In this document: piece after piece, positions 57,479 through 64,000 of the stretch
Numbering within the stretch: the first letter of the stretch is position 1
Layout: every line of letters begins with the position of its first letter
Source: Fluviicola sp.
Lineage (GTDB): Bacteria > Bacteroidota > Bacteroidia > Flavobacteriales_D > Crocinitomicaceae
Assembly: GCA_029866325.1 (NCBI GenBank)
Contig: JARWZO010000019.1
Coordinates: 543,598-607,597, forward strand
Reading direction: 5' to 3'
Length of the DNA: 64,000 bases
The notes under the pieces: model-generated
The model's input: only the letters and a program-made list of their open reading frames with translations
Told to the model about the DNA's origin: nothing
The model's database searches: none
Program-made: the position numbers and the translations under genes

Positions 57479-57784
57479 TCACACTTTAATTTCTACATCA
57501 ACTCCACTCGGAAGTTCCAATCGCATTAACGCATCTACTGTTTTTGAAGAAGAACTGTAGATATCCAACAAACGCTTGTAAGAACACAATTCGAACTGCT
57601 CACGCGCTTTTTTGTTAACGTGTGGAGAACGCAATACAGTGTAAATACGTTTGTGTGTCGGAAGTGGAATTGGTCCACTTACTACCGCTCCCGTAGCCTT
57701 TACGGTTTTCACGATTTTCTCAGCCGACTTATCAACTAAGTTGTGGTCGTATGATTTTAATTTAATTCTAATCTTTTGGCTCAT
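57479..57784 (-). CDS. rpsJ: Ribosomal protein S10
   Basis: 101 residues. [20 protein letters not shown], then [20 protein letters not shown] and [20 protein letters not shown]. Also NusE, the partner of NusB/NusG in antitermination. 10 nt after fusA, with no tuf gene between them. Confidence 0.98.
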   Translation of the reverse strand: MSQKIRIKLKSYDHNLVDKSAEKIVKTVKATGAVVSGPIPLPTHKRIYTVLRSPHVNKKAREQFELCSYKRLLDIYSSSSKTVDALMRLELPSGVDVEIKV

Positions 57785-57794
57785 TACTTATGTA

Positions 57795-59900
57795 TTAAGC
57801 GGAAACTTTTCCATTAACTTTTGATATAACGTCCTCAGCAACATTCTTAGGAGCCTCTGCAAAGTGAGAGAATTCCATAGAAGAAGTAGCACGACCTGAT
57901 GACATGGTACGCAATTGTGTTACGTAACCGAACATTTCAGACAATGGAACATCAGCCTTAACGACTTTCGATCCGTGTTTGTCATCCATTCCACGCATCA
58001 TACCACGACGACGGTTCAAGTCACCAACGATATCACCCATGTTTTCTTCCGGACACACGACTTCAATTTTCATGATTGGTTCCAACAAGATCGGTTTTGC
58101 TTGTTTCAATGCTGAACGGTAAGCCATTTTAGCAGCCATCTCGAACGACAATGAATCTGAATCGACCGCGTGGAATGAACCATCAATCAACTCTACTTTC
58201 ATCGCTTCAACAGGGAAACCTGCCAAGACACCATTTTTCATGGATTCTTTGAAACCTTTCTCAACAGAAGGGATAAATTCACGAGGAATGTTACCACCTT
58301 TGATTGAGTTAATGAATTCCAAACCAGTTTTTTCAGAATCCGTTTGTGGAGAAATTTTCACCAAAATATCGGCAAATTTACCACGACCACCCGATTGTTT
58401 TTTGTAAACCTCACGGTGATCAACAAGAGCAGTGATATCCTCACGGTAAGACACCTGTGGTGCACCTTGATTTACCTCTACTTTAAACTCACGTTTCAAA
58501 CGGTCAACGATGATCTCCAAGTGAAGCTCACCCATTCCTGAAATGATTGTTTGTCCTGTCTCTTCATCTGTGTTTACACGGAAAGTCGGATCTTCTTCAG
58601 ACAATTTGTTCAAACCAGTTGACAAACGGTCAGAATCAGCTTGAGTTTTAGGCTCAATAGCGATACCGATAACCGGCTCAGGAAAGTTCATTGATTCCAA
58701 AATGATCGGATGACCTTCTGCACACAATGTATCACCTGTACGGATATCTTTAAATCCTACAACCGCTCCGATATCACCTGCACCAAGCTCATCAATTTGA
58801 TTTTGCTTGTTAGCGTGCATCTGGAAGATACGAGAGATACGTTCTTTATTGTCTGAACGCGTGTTGTAAACATAAGAACCTGCAGGAAGAACACCTGAGT
58901 ATGCACGGATAAAGCACAAACGACCTACGAAAGGATCGGTTGCAATTTTAAATGCCAATGCAGCAAACGGAGCATCGTAAGAAGGTAAACGCTCTTCTTC
59001 TTCATCTGTTTTTGGGTTAGTTCCAATAATAGAACCATTATCCAATGGAGAAGGAAGAATTTCCATTACCATATCCAACATTGCTTGAACACCTTTGTTT
59101 TTGAAAGATGAACCACACATCATCGGAACTACTTTTCCTGAAATTGTAGCCGCACGTAATGCAGTCAAAATCTCACGCTCAGTCAATGAATTTTCGTCTT
59201 CGAAGAATTTCTCCATCAACGTTTCATCGAACTCAGCAACAGCTTCCAACAATTCACTTCTTAAGCGACGTGCTTCGTCAATGATATCAGCAGGGATTTC
59301 AACTTCCTGGAAAGTCATACCCATATCGTGCTCATTCCACTCGATCCCTTTAAAGTTGATCAAGTCAACAACACCTCTGAAGTTATCTTCATCACCGATA
59401 TTGATTTGCAAAGGTAACGCGTGGCTACCCAACATTTCTTTTACCTGACGACAAACATTCAAAAAGTCAGCTCCAGAACGGTCCATTTTGTTAACGAAAC
59501 CGATGCGTGGAACATTGTAATTGTTAGCCAAACGCCAGTTAGTCTCTGATTGAGGCTCAACACCATCAACAGCAGAGAATAAGAATACCAAACCATCCAA
59601 TACACGTAACGAACGATTCACCTCAACTGTAAAGTCAACGTGTCCCGGGGTATCAATGATATTGATGTGGTAATTTTGATTTCTGTATTTCCAGTTAACT
59701 GTTGTAGCAGCAGAAGTAATGGTGATACCACGTTCTTGCTCTTGCTCCATCCAGTCCATGGTAGCACCACCGTCGTGAACTTCACCAATTTTGTGGTTTA
59801 CACCAGCATAGTAAAGAATACGTTCGGTAGTGGTTGTTTTTCCAGCATCGATGTGAGCTGCAATACCAATATTTCTTGTGAATTTAAGATCTCTTGCCAT
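57795..59900 (-). CDS. fusA: Elongation factor G
   Basis: 701 residues. GTPase that drives ribosome translocation. G1 [21 protein letters not shown]2/switch [21 protein letters not shown]3 [10 protein letters not shown]4 NKMDRSG; domain [22 protein letters not shown]; domain [20 protein letters not shown]; domain [21 protein letters not shown]. Full length for the family. 5 nt after rpsG. The usual neighbour tuf is absent here, as in other Bacteroidota. Confidence 0.98.
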   Translation of the reverse strand: MARDLKFTRNIGIAAHIDAGKTTTTERILYYAGVNHKIGEVHDGGATMDWMEQEQERGITITSAATTVNWKYRNQNYHINIIDTPGHVDFTVEVNRSLRVLDGLVFLFSAVDGVEPQSETNWRLANNYNVPRIGFVNKMDRSGADFLNVCRQVKEMLGSHALPLQINIGDEDNFRGVVDLINFKGIEWNEHDMGMTFQEVEIPADIIDEARRLRSELLEAVAEFDETLMEKFFEDENSLTEREILTALRAATISGKVVPMMCGSSFKNKGVQAMLDMVMEILPSPLDNGSIIGTNPKTDEEEERLPSYDAPFAALAFKIATDPFVGRLCFIRAYSGVLPAGSYVYNTRSDNKERISRIFQMHANKQNQIDELGAGDIGAVVGFKDIRTGDTLCAEGHPIILESMNFPEPVIGIAIEPKTQADSDRLSTGLNKLSEEDPTFRVNTDEETGQTIISGMGELHLEIIVDRLKREFKVEVNQGAPQVSYREDITALVDHREVYKKQSGGRGKFADILVKISPQTDSEKTGLEFINSIKGGNIPREFIPSVEKGFKESMKNGVLAGFPVEAMKVELIDGSFHAVDSDSLSFEMAAKMAYRSALKQAKPILLEPIMKIEVVCPEENMGDIVGDLNRRRGMMRGMDDKHGSKVVKADVPLSEMFGYVTQLRTMSSGRATSSMEFSHFAEAPKNVAEDVISKVNGKVSA

Positions 59901-59905
59901 GACTA

Positions 59906-60376
59906 TTAGAATCTAAAATGTGAGAATGCTTTATTCGCTTCAGCCATACGAAGTGTATCTTCTTTCTTTTTGAAAGCAGCACCTTCTTCTTTTGAAGCAG
60001 CAATAATTTCAGAGGCCAATTTACCTGCCATTGATTTCTCGTTACGTTTACGTGCGTAACCAATCAACCATTTCATGGCCAATGATTGTTTACGTCCTTC
60101 ACGAACCGGAGTAGGAATTTGGAAAGTAGCTCCACCAACACGACGAGAACGCACCTCCACAGATGGAGTAACGTTATCTAGTGCTTTTTTGAACACTTCC
60201 AATGCTTCTTGTTCTTCTAATTTTTTGTCTACGATTTCAATTGCATCGTAGAAAATCTTAAATGCCAGGTTCTTTTTACCGGAATACATCAAGTTGTTTA
60301 CAAACTTCGTTACTGTAACGTCGTTAAACTTTGGATCCGGGAGGATGGCAATTTTTTTCGCTTTTCTTCTTCTCAT
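59906..60376 (-). CDS. rpsG: Ribosomal protein S7
   Basis: 156 residues. [60 protein letters not shown] and [20 protein letters not shown]. Organises the 30S head. In E. coli S7 represses the str operon. 15 nt after rpsL. Confidence 0.98.
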   Translation of the reverse strand: MRRRKAKKIAILPDPKFNDVTVTKFVNNLMYSGKKNLAFKIFYDAIEIVDKKLEEQEALEVFKKALDNVTPSVEVRSRRVGGATFQIPTPVREGRKQSLAMKWLIGYARKRNEKSMAGKLASEIIAASKEEGAAFKKKEDTLRMAEANKAFSHFRF

Positions 60377-60391
60377 CTCTTCAAAGTTTTA

Positions 60392-60772
60392 TTATTTCTT
60401 AGCTTTTGGACGTTTTGTTCCATACTTAGAACGACGTTGTGAACGGCCTTCAACACCAGCTGTATCTTCAGCACCACGAACGATGTGGTAACGAACCCCT
60501 GGTAAATCTTTAACCCTTCCACCACGCACAAGAACCAATGAGTGTTCTTGTAAGTTGTGACCTTCACCACCGATGTAGGCATTTACCTCTTTACCGTTGG
60601 TAAGACGAACACGCGCTACTTTACGCATAGCTGAGTTCGGCTTCTTAGGTGTAGTGGTGTACACACGCACACATACTCCTTTGCGCTGCGGGCAAGAATC
60701 CAAAGCCGCTGACTTTGACTTCTTAACAACCGCAGTCCTTCCCTTGCGCACTAACTGTTGGATAGTTGGCAT
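60392..60772 (-). CDS. rpsL: Ribosomal protein S12
   Basis: 126 residues. [40 protein letters not shown] and [20 protein letters not shown]. Decoding-centre protein. The Lys residues that mutate in streptomycin resistance (in TTPKKPNSA and GGRVKDLPG) are the wild-type ones. First gene of the superoperon, with a 60-nt leader after a strong promoter. Confidence 0.98.
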   Translation of the reverse strand: MPTIQQLVRKGRTAVVKKSKSAALDSCPQRKGVCVRVYTTTPKKPNSAMRKVARVRLTNGKEVNAYIGGEGHNLQEHSLVLVRGGRVKDLPGVRYHIVRGAEDTAGVEGRSQRRSKYGTKRPKAKK

Positions 60773-60809
60773 ACAGTACTCAAATTTTGTTTGTTAATAA
60801 ATATACTTT

Positions 60810-60837
60810 CACCCCAAAGAACACACTTTGAGGGGTG
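60810..60837 (-). other. Leader hairpin upstream of rpsL
   Basis: CACCCC and CAAAG on one arm pair with CTTTG and GGGGTG on the other, with a small bulge, within the predicted 5' leader of the str-S10-spc-alpha mRNA. It begins right at the probable transcription start, about 38 nt before the rpsL ATG. Confidence 0.5.
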
Positions 60838-60867
60838 CAAAGATAGAGAGAAATTCTTAGGATGCAA
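60838..60867 (-). promoter_or_regulatory. Promoter of the ribosomal superoperon
   Basis: Minus strand: TTG at 60867-60865, exactly 19 nt spacer, TATCTTTG at 60845-60838. A perfect match to the Bacteroidota vegetative promoter. It drives rpsL and probably the whole 17-kb unit down to rplQ, since no terminator is seen before 43355. Confidence 0.82.
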
Positions 60868-61062
60868 GAGCTTTGCTAAAAAAGTGCTGTTTTTGAACAA
60901 ATTAATGTTGATGAGATCATTTCTTGGAAATATTTCGTTAGCACTTTAGTAAAAAAAGTTACATGGAATTTGATTTTTTAATTACTGGATCTAGTCTTTT
61001 TCTATACCCATTCTCTGTAATTAGAAGTATCAAAGGAGCAAATAACCTGAGTTTAATAAATA

Positions 61063-61239
61063 ACGTGAGTTCGGGATAAGAATTCAGTCAGATCGCTTAG
61101 AAATAGCCGTCTTCTGCTCGAAAAACATTCATCTGCTTCGTTGTATTTCTTAGCGATGACTCGCCATCCCTAAGAAATACGCCTTACATCTGAACATTTT
61201 ATGAATTTCTGACGGGTATTCTTATCCCGAACTCAGGTT
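61063..61239. mobile_element. MITE-like element with 22-bp terminal inverted repeats
   Basis: Left end AACGTGAGTTCGGGATAAGAAT (61063-61084) and right end (61218-61239) are inverted copies with one mismatch in 22. The 133-bp inside holds no ORF but has an imperfect internal repeat around TCGCTTAGAAATA / TATTTCTTAGCGA. A 4-bp AAAT flanks both sides and may be a target duplication, though this AT-rich sequence makes that weak. An extra partial end, AACCTGAGTTT, lies at 61045-61055. Confidence 0.65.
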
Positions 61240-61248
61240 AAATAGTAA

Positions 61249-61276
61249 ACCGCCTCAAAACTACTTTTGAGACGGT
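61249..61276 (-). terminator. Terminator of the repeat-protein gene
   Basis: 12-bp stem with one mismatch, ACCGCCTCAAAA (61249-61260) with TTTTGAGACGGT (61265-61276), 4-nt loop, about 30 nt after the stop at 61306. Followed on the minus strand by TTTACTATTT. Confidence 0.78.
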
Positions 61277-61305
61277 CTTCAATCTATTAATGATGTTCTC
61301 GTTAT

Positions 61306-64000
61306 TTATTCAATAACAACCTTTTTAGTGATTGATGTCGATTTTGTTTTTACAACAAAATCATAAACTCCTCTTGCCCAACCTCTAACACTTATTTCGG
61401 TTGGGCTATTAACCTCTTTAGCTACGAAAACCAAACGACCATTCGCATCATACACCTCAACGTTTAACTTGACTAATGGATCTGTTCCTTCAATCAACAC
61501 AAATTCAAATGCTGGATTTGGATATATTCTAAACAATTCAATTTCACTATTTTGCAAACTCAAACACGATTGAACTTCTATCATTTGTGTTTCGCTATTA
61601 GAACAGCCATTCGAATTACTAAAGGTGTACGTAATTTCATGTTGCCCTATTCCAGCAATTTGCGGATCGAATGTACTTCCATTAATTCCCAATCCTGAAT
61701 AAATACCACCTAATGGAATACCTCCATTTAAACTAGTCAAATTGGATTCAAAACAAAGCAAATCAGGAACAGTTAATGTTACTTCTGGCAATGGATTTAC
61801 AGTAACAGATGTGGTGGATGACGACAAAGAAGAACATCCGTTTCCATCTGTATAAAGTACGTCGTGATTTCCTGTGGAACTAACAGTTATCGATTGTGAT
61901 GTTGAACCATTTGACCACATATTTCCGTTGATGGCAGACGATGTTAACTCAACGGAGTTTCCTTCACAAAACGTTGTAGCTCCACTCGCACTAATGGTTG
62001 GCGCTACCGGTGTTGGATTTACAGTAACAGATGTGGTGGATGACAACAACGAAGAACATCCGTTTCCATCTGTATAAAGTACGTCGTGATTTCCTGTGGA
62101 ACTAACAGTTATCGATTGTGATGTTGAACCATTTGACCACGTATTTCCATTGATGGCAGATGACGTTAATTCAACAGAGTTTCCTTCACAAAACGTTGTA
62201 ACACCACTTGCACTAATGGTTGGCGCTGCCGGTGTTGGATTTACTGTTACAGATATGGTGGATGACGACATCGAAGAACATCCGTTTCCATCTGTATATA
62301 TTACGTCATGATTTCCTGTGGAACTAACAGTAATCGATTGTGATGTTGAACCATTAGACCAAAGGTTTCCGGTTGCTGATGACGAAGTCAATACAACACT
62401 TCCACCCGCGCAGAAGGTAGTTGAACCACCTGCCGTGATTGTTGGTGCTGATGGAAGCGGTGTGACGGTAACAGTTGTTCCTGCTGAACTAGCTGATGTA
62501 CAGCCACCATTTGTTACGGCAACAGTATATGTTCCAGCAGTTGAAACCGTGATGGATTGCGTTGTTGCCCCTGTCGACCAAAGGTTTCCGGTTGCGGATG
62601 ACGAGGTCAATACTACACTTCCACCTGCGCAGAAGGTAGTTGAACCACCGGCTGTGATTGTTGGCGCTGAGGGAAGCGGTGTGACTGTAACAGTTGTTCC
62701 AGTTGAACTAGCTGATGTACAGCCACCACTTGTTACGGCAACAGTATATGTTCCAGCAGTTGAAACCGTGATGGATTGCGTTGTTGCTCCTGTAGACCAA
62801 AGGTTTCCGGTTGCTGATGACGAAGTCAAGACAACACTTCCACCAGCGCAGAAAGTAGTTGAACCACCTGCTGTGATTGTTGGTGCTGAGGGAAGAGGTG
62901 TTACGGTGACGGTTGTTGCCGTTGATGACGCAGATGTACAACCTCCGCTTGAACGCGTAACCGTATAATTCCCACTTGTTGTAACAGTAATCGATTGAGT
63001 TGTTGCCCCTGTCGACCAAAGGTTTCCGGTTGCGGATGACGAAGTCAATACAACACTTCCACCTGCACAGAAAGTGGTTGAACCACCTGCCGTGATTGTT
63101 GGTGTTGATGGAAGAGGTGTTACGGTGACGGTTGTTGCCGTTGATGGCGCTGATGTACAACCTCCACTTGTGCGTGTAACCGTATAATTCCCACTTGTTG
63201 TAACAGTAATCGATTGGGTAGTTGCACCATTCGACCAAAGGTTTCCGGTTGCGGATGACGAAGTCAAGACAACACTTCCACCTGCACAGAAGGTAGTTGA
63301 ACCACCGGCTGTGATTGTTGGCGCTGAGGGAAGCGGTGTGACGGTAACAGTTGTTCCAGTTGAGCTAGCTGATGTACAGCCACCATTTGTTACGGCAACA
63401 GTATATGTTCCAGCAGTTGAAACCGTGATGGATTGCGTTGTTGCCCCTGTCGACCAAAGGTTTCCGGTTGCGGATGACGAAGTCAATACTACACTTCCAC
63501 CCGCGCAGAAGGTAGTTGAACCACCTGCCGTGATTGTTGGTGCTGAGGGAAGAGGTGTTACGATGACGGTTGTTGCTGCTGATGGCGCTGATGTACAACC
63601 TCCACTTGAACGCGTAACCGTATAATTCCCACTTGTTGTAGCAGTAATCGATTGGGTAGTTGCACCATTAGACCAAAGGTTTCCGGTTGCGGATGACGAA
63701 GTTAAGACAACACTTCCACCTGCACAGAAGGTAGTTGAACCACCGGCTGTGATTGTTGGCGCTGAGGGAAGCGGTGTGACGGTAACAGTTGTTCCAGTTG
63801 AGCTAGCTGATGTACAACCACCACTTGTTACGGCAACAGTATATGTTCCAGCAGTTGAAACCGTGATGGATTGAGTTGTTGCTCCTGTAGACCAAAGGTT
63901 TCCGGTTGCGGATGACGAAGTCAATACTACACTTCCACCCGCGCAGAAGGTAGTTGAACCACCTGCCGTGATTGTTGGTGCTGAGGGAAGAGGTGTTACG
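61306..64000 (-). CDS. Giant secreted repeat protein with T9SS type A sorting domain (N terminus outside window)
   Basis: At least 898 residues; the frame is open through base 64000, so the start is outside the window. It consists of about ten tandem Ig/PKD-like units of 73-74 residues, each with TFCAGGSVVLTSSSATGNLW, a WSTGATTQSIT or WSNGSTSQSIT stretch, GGCTS or GNGCSS, and TVTPLPSAPTITA or TVNPTP. A different beta domain follows (PDLLCFESNLTSLNGGIPLG). The last ~75 residues are the type A T9SS sorting domain: IELFRIYPNPAFEFVLIEG, LNVEVYDANGRLVF, GWARGVYDFVVKTK and KKVVIE. Exported and anchored or released at the cell surface; probable adhesin or fibre. Expect assembly trouble in the repeats. 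Confidence 0.93.
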   Translation of the reverse strand, partial: VTPLPSAPTITAGGSTTFCAGGSVVLTSSSATGNLWSTGATTQSITVSTAGTYTVAVTSGGCTSASSTGTTVTVTPLPSAPTITAGGSTTFCAGGSVVLTSSSATGNLWSNGATTQSITATTSGNYTVTRSSGGCTSAPSAATTVIVTPLPSAPTITAGGSTTFCAGGSVVLTSSSATGNLWSTGATTQSITVSTAGTYTVAVTNGGCTSASSTGTTVTVTPLPSAPTITAGGSTTFCAGGSVVLTSSSATGNLWSNGATTQSITVTTSGNYTVTRTSGGCTSAPSTATTVTVTPLPSTPTITAGGSTTFCAGGSVVLTSSSATGNLWSTGATTQSITVTTSGNYTVTRSSGGCTSASSTATTVTVTPLPSAPTITAGGSTTFCAGGSVVLTSSSATGNLWSTGATTQSITVSTAGTYTVAVTSGGCTSASSTGTTVTVTPLPSAPTITAGGSTTFCAGGSVVLTSSSATGNLWSTGATTQSITVSTAGTYTVAVTNGGCTSASSAGTTVTVTPLPSAPTITAGGSTTFCAGGSVVLTSSSATGNLWSNGSTSQSITVSSTGNHDVIYTDGNGCSSMSSSTISVTVNPTPAAPTISASGVTTFCEGNSVELTSSAINGNTWSNGSTSQSITVSSTGNHDVLYTDGNGCSSLLSSTTSVTVNPTPVAPTISASGATTFCEGNSVELTSSAINGNMWSNGSTSQSITVSSTGNHDVLYTDGNGCSSLSSSTTSVTVNPLPEVTLTVPDLLCFESNLTSLNGGIPLGGIYSGLGINGSTFDPQIAGIGQHEITYTFSNSNGCSNSETQMIEVQSCLSLQNSEIELFRIYPNPAFEFVLIEGTDPLVKLNVEVYDANGRLVFVAKEVNSPTEISVRGWARGVYDFVVKTKSTSITKKVVIE
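61798..64000. repeat. Tandem DNA repeat, 219-222 bp unit, about ten copies, running off the window
   Basis: The units coding for the Ig/PKD-like domains are almost identical in DNA for the seven or so copies nearest 64000 (period 219 bp, e.g. the same stretch at about 63679 and 63898) and more divergent in the three copies nearest the C terminus (222 bp). Confidence 0.9.

Larger units (their letters stand above)
60773..61305. other. Non-coding gap between rpsL and the repeat-protein gene
   Basis: 533 bp holding the superoperon promoter and leader (60810-60867), about 190 bp of AT-rich sequence with nothing recognisable, a 177-bp terminal-inverted-repeat element (61063-61239) and the terminator of the gene at 61306 (61249-61276). 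No ORF seen. Confidence 0.7.

Noticed and set aside
62318..62968. 216-residue open frame on the plus strand inside the repeat gene, with another at 63311-63625
   Set aside because: It is the antisense of the tandem repeats: low complexity, repeats with the same 219-bp period, no start context. The minus frame carries the T9SS domain and terminator.
61798..64000. Regular repeats that could suggest a CRISPR array
   Set aside because: The unit is 219-222 bp, fully coding, with no short repeat/unique spacer pattern.

Overview
The window is a chromosomal segment of a Bacteroidota bacterium, most likely order Flavobacteriales (a Fluviicola/Crocinitomicaceae-like organism is my guess; the order is surer than the family). 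Four kinds of evidence support this. The secreted proteins end in type IX secretion (T9SS) sorting domains of both classes. There are TonB receptor/DUF4249 pairs and several DUF families typical of the phylum. Promoters match the Bacteroidota form TTG-N19-TAnnTTTG. The ribosomal superoperon lacks tuf after fusA and is followed by carA-eno. No tRNA, rRNA, CRISPR array or intact transposase was seen.

Layout. (1) 1-14134: a surface-glycan locus holding a DegT aminotransferase (cut by the window edge), a GNAT acetyltransferase, an N-acetyl sugar amidotransferase with an adjacent amidase, a flippase, a frameshifted methyltransferase, a hexapeptide acetyltransferase, a sugar epimerase, three glycosyltransferases and two unrecognised glycan proteins. 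rdgB follows. (2) 14732-17307: an unrecognised secreted protein and isocitrate dehydrogenase. (3) 17470-30690: an accessory island, all on the minus strand. It runs from a LytS/LytTR two-component pair, through a PqqD-like peptide-binding protein, an ATP-grasp ligase, a PLP decarboxylase, a urea-transporter/M23-peptidase fusion, a YaiO-like outer-membrane barrel and two paralogous TPR proteins, to a TonB receptor with two lipoproteins. (4) 31021-40710: envelope and housekeeping genes (DUF4403 lipoprotein, truncated haemoglobin, OmpA protein, DUF2853, urocanate hydratase, a large T9SS type B protein). (5) 40876-60772: eno and carA, then the complete str-S10-spc-alpha ribosomal superoperon on the minus strand. 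(6) 61063-64000: a 177-bp inverted-repeat element and a giant T9SS type A protein made of about ten 73-74-residue repeats, cut by the window edge.

The most interesting result is in region 3. Four promoters (before the kinase/regulator genes, the pqqD-like gene, the second TPR gene and the TonB receptor gene) share one 63-bp architecture. Each has an ACCGA-type half-site, a second half-site exactly 21 bp further on, and a -7 element (TAnnTTTG or a derivative) exactly 34 bp after that. A 21-bp direct-repeat period is what LytTR regulators bind, so the regulator encoded at 28991-29692 probably controls the whole island and itself. The island then reads as one signal-controlled system. A peptide-binding/ATP-grasp/decarboxylase core would make or modify a small molecule or peptide, and membrane, peptidase, barrel and TonB components would transport or sense it. 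The product is unknown and no precursor peptide was found.
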